NCBI GenBank assembly: GCA_031292755.1 | Contig: JARLGM010000028.1 | Location: forward strand, 1 to 51,472 | Direction: 5' to 3' | Length of the DNA stretch: 51,472 bases | Source: Candidatus Sulfopaludibacter sp. | GTDB lineage: Bacteria > Acidobacteriota > Terriglobia > Bryobacterales > Bryobacteraceae | Made by a program: the position numbers and the translations under genes | Shown here: positions 43,642 through 51,472 of the stretch, piece after piece | Layout: the number at the start of each line of letters is the position of its first letter | Position numbering within the stretch: the first letter of the stretch is position 1 | The notes under the pieces: generated by a model | Seen by the model: only the letters and a program-made list of their open reading frames with translations | Databases searched by the model: none | What the model was told of the DNA's origin: nothing

Positions 43642-44811
43642 TTGCTCCTCGGGGCGATGGCAGTTATTCCCCTCCAGGCTCAGGTCGGCGGTGGAATGGG
43701 CGGAACGTCTCCCACTACCGGCAACGGGGGACAAACCAGCGTACAAGCGAACCCGGGTCGCGGAGGGGACACCGCACGCCCCATTTATATCTCCGGTAAA
43801 GTGGTGATGGCCGACGGCTCGCCGGCCGTGCCGAACATCGCTATCCAACGAGTCTGCGGTGGCATTTCCCAGACCATGGCGTACACCGATTCCAAAGGCA
43901 GCTTCAGCTTTCGATGGGGCGACCGCAACATGGTCTTGACTGATGCCGCCGACGCGGGATCCGGTTCCGCCCGCAGTTCCGGGTCCGGCGGATTCGGGAG
44001 TGCCCAGTCTGCCGGCGGCGGCAATATCCTGGCAGCCGACCCATTTGGAAACCGCATGATGAATTGCGAACTGCGGGCCAGCATGGCAGGCTACACCTCC
44101 GACACGGTCGATTTGTTCAATCGTCACAGCGCCGATAGCCCGGATATCGGACAGATCGCGCTTCACCGTATAGCCGGAGTGGAAGGTGCGTCCATCAGCC
44201 TCACTTCGATGATGGCTCCCAAGGACGCGAAAAAAGCCTACGAGCGCGGTCTTCAGGCTCTGCTGAAAAACAAGCCGGCCGACGCCGCCAAAGATTTCGA
44301 AAAAGCCGTGGCGCTTTACCCGAAGTACGCCGATGCCTGGGTGAACCTGGGGAAAGTGCGCCTGGATCAGCAATCGATCGAACCGGCGCGCATCGCGCTG
44401 AAGAAGGCCATGGAAGCCGACTCGAAACTGATTGCGCCCTACGTGGAGCTTGGCCTGCTTGCCGCCAAGGATGGTAAGTGGGAGGAATCCGGCAAGTATC
44501 TGGACCGCGCAATGGAACTGGATCCGGTGGATTTTCCGCAGGCATGGTACGCCGACGCGGTGGCGAACTATAACATCAAGAATTACGACGCGGCGGAAAG
44601 GAGCGCGCGCGCGGCCGTGAAATTGGACCCGCGCCATTTGAACCCGCGATCCGGCTATCTGCTGGGACTGGTGCTGGCGGAAAAGAAAGATTATGCGGGC
44701 GCCGCGGCGGAGTTGGCGGAATTTGTCAAACTCGCACCGAATGCACCCGATCTGGCGCAGGTGAAAGATCAGCTTGGACAATTCCAGAAGCTGATGGGGC
44801 CCGCCAAATAG
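43642..44811 (+). CDS. Exported TPR protein (start region frameshifted)
   Basis: A 389-residue frame. A Gly-rich start is followed by a carboxypeptidase-regulatory-like segment (ISGKVVMADGSPAVPNIAIQ, about 45-140) and TPR repeats (KNKPADAAKDFEKAVALYPK; PYVELGLLAAKDGKWEESGK). The best start, ATG 43622 with GGAGGG nearby, is in another frame: its MKKPRCFC product looks wrong, whereas one extra A in aagaaacc would give M-K-K-T-A-L-F-L-L-L-G-A-M, an ideal signal peptide running into this frame. The TTG at 43642 is therefore probably not the real start. Exported, probably a scaffold. Confidence 0.8.
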   Translation: MLLGAMAVIPLQAQVGGGMGGTSPTTGNGGQTSVQANPGRGGDTARPIYISGKVVMADGSPAVPNIAIQRVCGGISQTMAYTDSKGSFSFRWGDRNMVLTDAADAGSGSARSSGSGGFGSAQSAGGGNILAADPFGNRMMNCELRASMAGYTSDTVDLFNRHSADSPDIGQIALHRIAGVEGASISLTSMMAPKDAKKAYERGLQALLKNKPADAAKDFEKAVALYPKYADAWVNLGKVRLDQQSIEPARIALKKAMEADSKLIAPYVELGLLAAKDGKWEESGKYLDRAMELDPVDFPQAWYADAVANYNIKNYDAAERSARAAVKLDPRHLNPRSGYLLGLVLAEKKDYAGAAAELAEFVKLAPNAPDLAQVKDQLGQFQKLMGPAK

Positions 44812-44895
44812 GTACCCGCTTAGTTCCTGTCTTTGTGGAAAATGGGGGAATCCGTAACGGCCACACACTTGCACAGATAGCCGGAGGAGAAGACA

Positions 44896-45189
44896 ATGCG
44901 AAAACTACTCTTGACCACGCTCATTGGGATAGCCGTGGGGATAGGCGCCGCTCAAGCGGCGGAAATAGTCATTAGGCTCCGGCCGCCGGTTAGCATACAC
45001 GAACGCCGCACCTTCAGACCAAGCCGGCGGCACGTATGGATTGGAGGGTATCACCATTATGAAGGCAACGGATACGTCTGGACACCAGGCCGCTGGGAGG
45101 TACCACCCCGCGAGCACGCGGTATGGGTCGCTCCCCGATACGAGCACAGGCACGACGGATATGTGTTCGTCGAAGGTCGATGGAGATAG
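44896..45189 (+). CDS. YXWGXW-repeat-type small exported protein
   Basis: A 97-residue protein with a signal peptide (MRKLLLTTLIGIAVGIGAAQ, cleavage near AQA-A). The mature part has the W-G-Y-H repeats of the YXWGXW family: VWIGGYHHYEGNGYVWTPGR then WVAPRYEHRHDGYVFVEGRW. These small, aromatic-rich proteins are of unknown function in the periplasm or outer envelope. GGAGGAGA lies just before ATG 44896. It may be co-transcribed with the next gene, 121 bases on. Confidence 0.8.
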   Translation: MRKLLLTTLIGIAVGIGAAQAAEIVIRLRPPVSIHERRTFRPSRRHVWIGGYHHYEGNGYVWTPGRWEVPPREHAVWVAPRYEHRHDGYVFVEGRWR

Positions 45190-45310
45190 GTTCGTAAGTG
45201 CAGAATGTGCTTTTGGTGCTGCAGCGTTTGCTGGTGATGTCACCGTGGCCTCCGCCCTGCCTGAGAATTCCCTGGAGGCCCGGCTGTAGGCTAACACCGG
45301 AGAAACAAGT

Positions 45311-45586
45311 ATGTTTCACTTAATCTGGTACATTCTTATCGGGCTGATCTCGGGGGTCATCGCGAAATCGGTGATGCACGTGCACATAACGATCTTCTGG
45401 ACGATTGTGCTCGGCATCATCGGATCGATCATCGGCGGCAGTGTTACCCACATGTTTTCGCGTCCCACGAACCAGCGATATCATCCCGCTGGCCTCATTT
45501 TTTCCACCCTGGGCGCGATCCTGGTTCTCTACGTTTGCTACAAGCTAAAGATTCATTTTCCCCGGATCGAGCTCATCGAACGCTAA
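45311..45586 (+). CDS. GlsB/YeaQ/YmgE-family small membrane protein
   Basis: A 91-residue protein with three hydrophobic segments (LIWYILIGLISGVIAKSVM; TIVLGIIGSIIGGSV; GLIFSTLGAILVLYVCY). The Gly-rich spacing and the GLISGVIAK motif are typical of transglycosylase-associated/GlsB stress membrane proteins. GGAG eight bases upstream of ATG 45311 supports the start. The following 218 bases (45587-45804) hold nothing recognised. Confidence 0.85.
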   Translation: MFHLIWYILIGLISGVIAKSVMHVHITIFWTIVLGIIGSIIGGSVTHMFSRPTNQRYHPAGLIFSTLGAILVLYVCYKLKIHFPRIELIER

Positions 45587-45804
45587 CCGCGAGAGACTTG
45601 CATCCCTCCGGCACAGTGCCGATTCGGTCGTCGATCTTGGATTCGGATGTGCTGCTCGCGTCCGAACAGCCGGTCTGCGGTCCCGGCCAAGGACCCCGCA
45701 GTGTGAAATGCGTGGCTGACTCCGCCGTTTCCGGCGATTTTCCCAATTCAAGCGTGGCCGCGATCTTCTGTATCAGCTCGGCCCGGGCTTTCCTGTCCTG
45801 CCTC

Positions 45805-48066
45805 TTACTGCTTGACCCACGCGATCATCTGCATGGGTAGTCCCGGCGGGGAAAATGTCAGTAAGGGACCGGCTAAGTCGGCCGGAATATACAGCGGCCC
45901 GACGGGTGCGTTGTTATAGGTCAAGGTGATCGGAACACCTTCGCTACCATTTAAAACTTCATCGCAGAGCGCGAGCGATGCGGGCAGGCTCACGTCCACC
46001 TTATAGACGAAGGCACTGACCAGCGACGCGTTAGTGACCAGCGCCGTGCAGCCGAAGCCGAAAGACGCACTGAGGTTCACCAACGGTGAGGGCGGAGAAC
46101 CGTAACCGCCGGCTCCGTGCACGAACAACGACAACGTCGAGCCGGCCGCCGCCGGATTCGTGCAGGTGTTAAGGGAGCCGTCGGCGTTGGCCGCCACGGG
46201 CTGAAATCCTGTCTGAGTGGAGGCGACGCCCGGACAGGGCTTCTGGTTGGTGGACAGATTCGCGAAGAGATTCAGGTTGGACGCGGTGTATGGGAATTGC
46301 CGCTGCACGCCGGCGCCGTTGTAGGTCAACTGCATGACGGTGACGGATTTCGGAGGAGTGTTCCCGGACGGCACGGTCGGCGGCGGCACGGCCACGTTGA
46401 TCTGCGACGCGGAAACGTACAGCAACTGCGCCGGGATGCCGTCAAACGTGACCGAAACGCCGGCCAGTGACGGCGCGCCGCTGTCGGGCGCCGCGACGCC
46501 CGTGGCGGGTCCAAGGTTGGCTCCGAAGATCGAAATCAATTGGAAGGCTGCAACGGCGCCTACGTGCGACAGGTTGCCGCCGTCCAAGACGCAGGCGATC
46601 GAGGGTCCGGATGCCGCCGCGACGCCAAAATCGACGGCAGAGAGGTAGGCGCCTGCCAGATATCCGGGTCCCAGACCTTGCGGCGTGAGCGCACCGGGCG
46701 AGCCCGGCACCTGGGGACCCGGCGTGGGGCCCGCGATCCATACGTTGCCGCCCGCCAGGGTAATTCCCGTGGCGCCCAGACCGGAGCCATCGATCCACTG
46801 CGCGTCCTGCACCGCGCCGGTCGCCGGATCCACCTTCATCACGTACGCCTCGCTGATTGCCGTAGTGAAGTTGGGCACGCATACCTGCGGAATCCCGGAG
46901 AACACGGGTGGAATGACTACCGGCGGCGCGGGCCCAGGCAAACCGGGAAAGCCGATTGGCATGACGCTGGTAACGGTACCGCCCACATACAGGGCGCCGG
47001 AGGAATCCAGTTGTACGCCGCCCCCGCCAACGGGAACGGAAAAGAGCGCGCTGGCGCCCGCGGGATCGAGCTTCGTCAAGTAGCTTGTGGACCCGGTTGG
47101 AGCTGTGACCGTGAAAGGGTACTTTCCTTCGAACAGCGTGCCGGTGACGTACGCATTTCCCGCGGCGTCCACCGCCAGGCCGGTGCTGGTGGTGGAACCT
47201 GCGCCGCCGTTGAGATCGTTGAGGCCTGTCGAGTAAATCAGCTTCGACGCCGCCGGGTCCGTTTTGGTGACATGTTGCAGGTTGCCGGGATAGCCGAACC
47301 GGCAGAAACCGAAGCAGTAGGAGCCGGGAAAGAACGTCGTCTGATACGCGCCCGGTGTAGTAGGGTAGCTTGTCGCGATGCTGCTGCCGGCCATGAAAAT
47401 GTTGCCGGCTGCATCCAGCGCGATCGAACTACCGCCGATGCCCGTAGCCGAAAAGATCACTTTGCTTGCGGCCGCATCCAGTTCCATGAGAAACCACTGG
47501 TTGGTTGAATCGGCCACACTATAGGCACCGGGCGTGGAGGGGAATCCCTTGTCGCCGGCGATTCCGCTGACCAGAATCTGGCCTTGCGGTGTGAGCGCGA
47601 TGCCTTGGGCCGTAGAGAGGGCGGAGCCTCCGAGGAGCACGGAAAAGACCACGACGCCTTGCGGGTTCAGCTTGGCGACGAACGACCGGGTGTCCGTGCT
47701 GCCCGCCGGAGCGGCGCCGGGCACGCCGCCTCCCACGATCGGGAAATTCGGATTCGTAGTGGATCCGGCGATATAGGCGTTGCCTGACTTATCGATCGCT
47801 ATCGCCGCCACCTGGTCGCTGGCGGCGCTGTCGAAATAATAGAGATTTTGAGTGGCCTTCGGATTGACTTTCGCGACTGCCACGCCGGTTGTCTGCGACG
47901 CCGGGTCAATCACCGCACAGCCGGCGAGGTAGAGATTACCCTGCGAATCCGAGGCGATGGCCGCCGGGATGAAACCATCTTTCCAATACGTGGAGATTGC
48001 CAGGTTGGCCGAAAGACCGGATGGCGCCACTACGGCCGTCAGAAGAAGTAAGTGGAATGTACGCAC
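45805..48066 (-). CDS. Exported SBBP-repeat protein with a TIGR03437-type C-terminal domain
   Basis: A 753-residue protein. Signal peptide MRTFHLLLLTAVVAPSGLSA. Residues 20-470 contain beta-propeller-like SBBP repeats (DSQGNLYLAGCAV; DKSGNAYIAGSTTNPNFP; DAAGNAYVTGTLFEGKYP). The C-terminal domain has AFQLISIFGANLGPATGVAA and FDGIPAQLLYVSASQINVAV, the diagnostic blocks of the Solibacter TIGR03437 domain. Such proteins are large surface or secreted propellers of unknown function. It ends in WVKQ and converges on the GlsB gene. Confidence 0.9.
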   Translation of the reverse strand: MRTFHLLLLTAVVAPSGLSANLAISTYWKDGFIPAAIASDSQGNLYLAGCAVIDPASQTTGVAVAKVNPKATQNLYYFDSAASDQVAAIAIDKSGNAYIAGSTTNPNFPIVGGGVPGAAPAGSTDTRSFVAKLNPQGVVVFSVLLGGSALSTAQGIALTPQGQILVSGIAGDKGFPSTPGAYSVADSTNQWFLMELDAAASKVIFSATGIGGSSIALDAAGNIFMAGSSIATSYPTTPGAYQTTFFPGSYCFGFCRFGYPGNLQHVTKTDPAASKLIYSTGLNDLNGGAGSTTSTGLAVDAAGNAYVTGTLFEGKYPFTVTAPTGSTSYLTKLDPAGASALFSVPVGGGGVQLDSSGALYVGGTVTSVMPIGFPGLPGPAPPVVIPPVFSGIPQVCVPNFTTAISEAYVMKVDPATGAVQDAQWIDGSGLGATGITLAGGNVWIAGPTPGPQVPGSPGALTPQGLGPGYLAGAYLSAVDFGVAAASGPSIACVLDGGNLSHVGAVAAFQLISIFGANLGPATGVAAPDSGAPSLAGVSVTFDGIPAQLLYVSASQINVAVPPPTVPSGNTPPKSVTVMQLTYNGAGVQRQFPYTASNLNLFANLSTNQKPCPGVASTQTGFQPVAANADGSLNTCTNPAAAGSTLSLFVHGAGGYGSPPSPLVNLSASFGFGCTALVTNASLVSAFVYKVDVSLPASLALCDEVLNGSEGVPITLTYNNAPVGPLYIPADLAGPLLTFSPPGLPMQMIAWVKQ

Positions 48067-48162
48067 CGAAGTTCCTGAAGCACGGGCGAACGCGGTGAAT
48101 TCATCTTATCAGGATTGGCGAAACGCTTCCTGTAAACTCTGCAAACAGGTATACTGCCCACG

Positions 48163-49152
48163 ATGCCTAACCATCGCCTGTCCGGATCCGTCATGAAGGA
48201 TCCGGTCACCTGGCTTTACCCTGCAATCGAACCGTACAACACGGGCCGGCTCCAGGTGACACCCGTCCACGAGATTTACTTCGAGGAGTCCGGCAACCCA
48301 TCGGGCAAGCCGGTGATTTTTCTGCATGGCGGTCCCGGCGGCGGCTCCGATCCGAAACAACGCCGCTTCTTCCACCCGGAGAAGTACCGCATTGTGAACT
48401 TCGACCAGCGCGGCTGCGGCAAGAGCACGCCTTACGCATCGCTGGAAGCCAACACCACCTGGGACCTGGTCGCCGATATCGAGCAAATTCGCCTCCACCT
48501 GGGCATCGAGCGCTGGCAGGTGTTTGGCGGATCCTGGGGCTCTACTCTGGCGCTGGCTTATTCACAAACTCATCCCGAGCAGGTCACCGGGATCGTGCTT
48601 CGCGGCATTTTCCTGCTCCGGAAGCAGGAGATCGACTGGTTCTACCAGCGGGGCGCGTCGGTGCTGTATCCCGATGCGTGGGAGCCGTACCTGGCCCACA
48701 TCCCCGAGGCCGAGCGCGGCGATTTGCTGAGCGCCTACCACCGCCGCCTCACCAGCGATGACGCGGCCGTGCGGCTCGCCGCGGCCAAGATCTGGAGCGG
48801 ATGGGAAGGCGCCACTTCCAAGCTGCTCCCAGACCCTGACTTTGCCGGCCACTACGAAGAGGATGAATTCGCCCTCGCCTTCGCGCGGATCGAGGTTCAC
48901 TACTTCGTTAACAAGGGTTTCCTCGAAACCGACGACCAGTTGCTGCGTAACGCCTCGCGGATTCGCCACATCCCCGGGGTGATCGTGCAGGGCCGTTACG
49001 ATGTGGTCTGCCCCATGGAGAGTGCGTGGGCGCTGCACCGGGAGTGGCCCGAGGCCGAACTCATCATCACTCCCGACAGCGGCCACAGCGCCTTCGAACC
49101 GCCGAACAGCCGCGCCCTGGTGGCGGCGACGGACCGGCTGGCTTGTAGTTGA
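48163..49152 (+). CDS. pip: Proline iminopeptidase
   Basis: A 329-residue S33-family alpha/beta-hydrolase that removes N-terminal proline. The sequence is classical: LYPAIEPYNTGRLQVTPVHE, HGGPGGGSDPKQRRFFHPEK, YRIVNFDQRGCGKSTPYASL, nucleophile GGSWGS, GIVLRGIFLLRKQEIDWFYQ, the acid in QGRYDVVCP and the histidine in SGHSAFEP. ATG 48163 and ATG 48193 (MKDPVTWLYP) are both possible starts; neither has a clear ribosome site. Confidence 0.96.
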   Translation: MPNHRLSGSVMKDPVTWLYPAIEPYNTGRLQVTPVHEIYFEESGNPSGKPVIFLHGGPGGGSDPKQRRFFHPEKYRIVNFDQRGCGKSTPYASLEANTTWDLVADIEQIRLHLGIERWQVFGGSWGSTLALAYSQTHPEQVTGIVLRGIFLLRKQEIDWFYQRGASVLYPDAWEPYLAHIPEAERGDLLSAYHRRLTSDDAAVRLAAAKIWSGWEGATSKLLPDPDFAGHYEEDEFALAFARIEVHYFVNKGFLETDDQLLRNASRIRHIPGVIVQGRYDVVCPMESAWALHREWPEAELIITPDSGHSAFEPPNSRALVAATDRLACS

Positions 49153-49222
49153 TTTGGCGGCCTGCGGGCTGTCGGCTGGTGATGGAATAGCGTGCAGGTA
49201 ATTCGCTTCGAAGCCCGGTTCC

Positions 49223-49531
49223 TTACGATGCAAACGTTGCCGGATATCGCTCGGTCCTGGCAAATGCCGACACCCGATCGAGCCGGGACCGGAGTTCGTT
49301 CAAGCTCGATTCGATGCGCACCCGGTCGCCGTCGCTCAGACCCGAGATTTTGGATAGCAAGGTCGTCGCGGTTTGATGCGCTTTTTCGGCCTGGGCGAAG
49401 TAGGGGGAAGTCCTGGTGGTCAAGAAATTCGCCAGGGCAACGCCACGGTCGAGTTCCCGGCTGACGAGCACAAGCAAATCCTGATCGGTTCGGCGGCGGA
49501 TCGACACGAGTTTTTGAGTGCGTTCGGACAT
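49223..49531 (-). CDS. Small hypothetical helical protein
   Basis: A 102-residue protein from ATG 49531, supported by AAGGGGG seven bases upstream; the frame is open further up but looks non-coding there. It is mostly predicted helical and charged (LVSIRRRTDQDLLVLVSREL; AEKAHQTATTLLSKISGLSD; RVRIESSLNELRSRLDRVSA). It has no signal peptide, metal site or recognised family. It ends 70 bases past the pip stop, transcribed toward it. Confidence 0.55.
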   Translation of the reverse strand: MSERTQKLVSIRRRTDQDLLVLVSRELDRGVALANFLTTRTSPYFAQAEKAHQTATTLLSKISGLSDGDRVRIESSLNELRSRLDRVSAFARTERYPATFAS

Positions 49532-49710
49532 AGTTGCCCCCTTGCTGACGCAAATCCTGGGTGAGGCCGGGAAATCCGTTAACCGTCCCAATGTAAGACG
49601 CAGATATACACGGTTTTGTTCAACGAGATCCAGGAACCAAACGGTAGAACCGGGTTGCCTTTGTCTCCTCATCCTCTAAGACGGAACAGACTGCCGGGGG
49701 TTAGCGGAGA

Positions 49711-49917
49711 TTATCGTTCCATTGCGTTCCCCAGATCATCGAGGGCGCCGGAATATATCCTCCAGCAATGGGCGCAGCGTTCGACGTGAGCGAAAAGAAC
49801 ATCGTCGTCCACTGGTCTCAAACGGGCGAGTTGAACGATCCATTCCGGTGGGCATGAATCGCTTGGACTCGGCGTCACTGTGGACTCTATCGGCCTGATC
49901 GGTGCACGTCCAGCCAT
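49711..49917 (-). CDS. Small protein with a possible zinc-finger (anti-sigma-like) motif
   Basis: A 68-residue frame. DDDVLFAHVERCAHCWRIYS contains H-x3-C-x2-C, the motif of ZAS/putative zinc-finger anti-sigma proteins (HVxxC-xxC). There is no membrane segment and no sigma factor nearby. The start codon is uncertain. Without homologues it could be a chance ORF. Confidence 0.35.
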   Translation of the reverse strand: MAGRAPIRPIESTVTPSPSDSCPPEWIVQLARLRPVDDDVLFAHVERCAHCWRIYSGALDDLGNAMER

Positions 49918-50001
49918 CTAGCGGAATGAACACGAGATTCGGAAGCGAGTTGCGGCGCGAACGATCCGGTTAATACCTGTCCTCATGGAAGTGGAATGGG
50001 A

Positions 50002-50125
50002 CACAGCCGCATGTGAAGATAGTGCGGCTGTGCCTTAAGTAAGTCAACTGCAATTGTTGTTCTTATTAGTGAGAAGCCCGGAGACGAGGCTTTCTGATGG
50101 ATTCCCCTACGGGGATATTCAGGAA
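50002..50125. other. Cluster of stem-loops in a gene-free stretch (ncRNA candidate)
   Basis: CACAGCCGCA (50002-50011), an 11-base loop and TGCGGCTGTG (50023-50032) form a perfect ten-pair hairpin. AAGCC..GGCTT (near 50074-50092) and a larger imperfect stem, TTCTGA (50092-50097) to TCAGGAA (50119-50125) enclosing CCCC-TAC-GGGG, follow. The 236-base gap 49918-50153 has no ORF of note. Strand and function are unknown. Confidence 0.4.
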
Positions 50126-50153
50126 TGTGCAGTGCCTCGGGACACCGTGAAAT

Positions 50154-50318
50154 CTATAAGTCAGCCTGGTACTCTCTGCTTGCCGGCGTTGACTTGCACC
50201 GCCTAACTATTGCTTTTGCCGCTGCTGCACCAAGATAGATGGGGAATAAGACGAACACTGCGAAACCACTGGCGATAGCAGCTATCATCAGGTCAAGAAT
50301 GTCGCGCGCCGAGAGCAT
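50154..50318 (-). CDS. Very small membrane protein
   Basis: A 54-residue frame from ATG 50318 with GTGAGG just upstream; an in-frame ATG at 50387 gives 77 residues. One hydrophobic helix (LMIAAIASGFAVFVLFPIYL) is followed by a basic tail (AKAIVRRCKSTPASREY). It is unrecognised. The remaining bases up to the GH28 gene (50319-50519) show nothing else. Confidence 0.4.
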   Translation of the reverse strand: MLSARDILDLMIAAIASGFAVFVLFPIYLGAAAAKAIVRRCKSTPASREYQADL

Positions 50319-50519
50319 AACCTCACCCTCTATACTCACACTTCGCCGCGAATCGGCCGAAAGTTCCAGAAAGTTCCTTGAGAACATAACCTTGAATCGT
50401 TGTAAACCATACAGTCGTATTGAATCGCCCTTTGCAGCCTGCTGTCCCAGCCGGGCCCAGGATTTAGCGCTAAACTAAAGCCTTAACGGGCCTGAGGGCC
50501 GATTGGGAGGATTACCAGG

Positions 50520-51446
50520 ATGAACTCCGACGATCCGGTTTCGAGACGCAACTGGCTGGGCATGGCGTCAGCGGCTTCCTTGTCCGTTGGTTTTCTGGAG
50601 GCGCAGCCCGCGGCCCCCAGCGGGACCGCGGCCGGCGCGCGCGTCTACAGCATTGTCGATTTCGGCGCGAAAGGAGACGGCAAGACCCTCGATACGCAGG
50701 CGGTGCAGGCGGCCATCGATGCGTGCAACCGGGACCAGGGCGGGACCGTTCTGGTGCCGGCCGGTGTATTCGTCATTGGAACCGTCGAGATGAAAAGCAA
50801 CGTCACACTGCACATCGTGGCTCAGGGAAAACTGCTGGGCAGCGCGGACGGCAAGCAGTACCACGCGGCGGACGCGATTCCGCTCCGCGGCGATTCGACG
50901 CTGGGAGACGGCAACGTCGGGCTGATCTTTGGCGTGAATGCCGACAACGTCACCATTGAAGGTCCGGGCACCATTGACGGACAGGGCGCGCAATTTCGCA
51001 GTCCCAACCGCGGCGAGCCACCGCCTTCCGGACGGGGCGGAGCAGAACGGCCGTACCACTTGCTGTTTCACCGTTGCAGGAATCTCCGGGTGCGCGATCT
51101 GAACCTGGTGGAGAGCGCTTTCCATTCGGTCCGGGTGATCCAGAGCAGCTTTGTGTGGATGGACGGGCTCCATATCCACAACCGCGTCAACGGCAACAAT
51201 GACGGGTTCCACTTCATCAGCAGCGAATATGTGCACGTCACCAACTGCGACGTGCAGACGCAGGACGATGCGTGCGCGCTGTTCGGCAGTTGCCGGTTTG
51301 TGACGGTGACCGGCAGCACCTTCAGCACGCGATGGTCGGTATTCCGGTTTGGCGGCGGGAATCCCGAGAACGTCACGATTTCGAACTGCATCATTTATGA
51401 AACGTACGGCTGCCCCAGGGTGTGGCTCTCATCCTGGACAAATTGA
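50520..51446 (+). CDS. GH28 polygalacturonase-like protein, C-terminus disrupted near the window edge
   Basis: 308 residues read to a stop at 51446. A Tat-type signal (SRRNWLGMASAASLSVGFLE) precedes a right-handed beta-helix typical of GH28 (YSIVDFGAKGDGKTLDTQAV; VTIEGPGTIDGQGAQFRSPN; NGNNDGFHFISSEYVHVTNC; QDDACALFGSCRF). The NDGFH and DDACA motifs carry catalytic-type aspartates. After ETYGCP (about 51417) the frame gives RVWLSSWTN and stops, where GH28/pectate-lyase-fold proteins normally continue another 100 or more residues. GGAGG nine bases upstream supports ATG 50520. The break could be an insertion junction at the window end. Confidence 0.8.
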   Translation: MNSDDPVSRRNWLGMASAASLSVGFLEAQPAAPSGTAAGARVYSIVDFGAKGDGKTLDTQAVQAAIDACNRDQGGTVLVPAGVFVIGTVEMKSNVTLHIVAQGKLLGSADGKQYHAADAIPLRGDSTLGDGNVGLIFGVNADNVTIEGPGTIDGQGAQFRSPNRGEPPPSGRGGAERPYHLLFHRCRNLRVRDLNLVESAFHSVRVIQSSFVWMDGLHIHNRVNGNNDGFHFISSEYVHVTNCDVQTQDDACALFGSCRFVTVTGSTFSTRWSVFRFGGGNPENVTISNCIIYETYGCPRVWLSSWTN

Positions 51447-51472
51447 GATGAATATTCCAGAATAGTCTGGCG

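Noticed and set aside
46540..47508. A 322-codon plus-strand frame opposite the TIGR03437 gene
   Set aside because: Arg-rich antisense composition with no domain; the minus strand has SBBP repeats and the TIGR03437 blocks.
50091..50125. Stem with CCCC-TAC-GGGG considered a Rho-independent terminator
   Set aside because: No U run follows on either strand.

Overview
The window looks like chromosomal DNA of an Acidobacteriota soil bacterium close to Solibacteres/Bryobacterales ('Candidatus Solibacter'-like). Evidence: high G+C; a soil-associated TIGR03435-type gene; a Solibacter-type TIGR03437 C-terminal domain; an ADOP-type duplicated MacB/FtsX permease; a Ser/Thr kinase with a long C-terminal extension; VIT/vWA, PEGA, DUF4331 and tricorn-protease genes. 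Family names come from reading the proteins, not from a search. No tRNA, rRNA, CRISPR array or complete insertion sequence was found.

Layout. 1-5.8 kb: an IS1634-like transposase scrap joined to a hydrolase tail, a secreted esterase, a two-piece beta-propeller sensor, a VIT/vWA protein with a broken 3' end, and a PEGA protein. 5.8-10.4 kb (minus strand): the conserved translation/secretion cluster ffh-rpsP-khpA-rimM-trmD-rplS-rnhB plus a small membrane gene. 10.5-14.8 kb (minus): a cold-shock-domain protein, a Tudor-like protein, HEAT and TPR proteins and DUF4331. 14.9-17.1 kb (plus): a BlaI-type repressor with a probable self-overlapping operator, followed by an M56/BlaR1-type peptidase fused to an MdtA-like RND adaptor domain. 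17.4-27.5 kb (plus): a respiratory block with Rieske protein, b6-type cytochrome b, subunit IV-like protein, a 1030-residue octaheme cytochrome c and a cupredoxin lipoprotein, then heme O synthase, an ABC exporter pair, Sco and DUF420 (oxidase assembly), but no oxidase subunits. 27.5-30.1 kb: hypothetical genes around a 12-bp tandem-repeat array and a G1 (eqolisin) peptidase. 30.3-36.3 kb: Ser/Thr kinase and tricorn-like protease. 36.3-38.5 kb: a decayed accessory patch with a VWFA-related remnant, a split TIGR03435 gene and two toxin-antitoxin modules (brnT/brnA, hicB/hicA). 38.7-51.5 kb: ADOP permease, two tandem Nif3-like genes with an SDR, a TPR protein, small envelope genes, a TIGR03437/SBBP surface protein, proline iminopeptidase, small hypotheticals with RNA-like hairpins, and a GH28 gene whose reading frame diverges near the right edge.

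How it fits together. The 17.4-27.5 kb block encodes an electron-transfer chain: a bc-type quinol oxidase whose cytochrome c1/c carriers appear to be replaced by one membrane-anchored octaheme subunit, plus copper and heme maturation factors for a terminal oxidase located elsewhere. The BlaI/M56 pair is a proteolysis-controlled repressor circuit whose usual beta-lactam sensor is replaced by an efflux-adaptor fold. Several genes are interrupted by single-base shifts at or near homopolymer runs, so some apparent pseudogenes may be sequencing artefacts.
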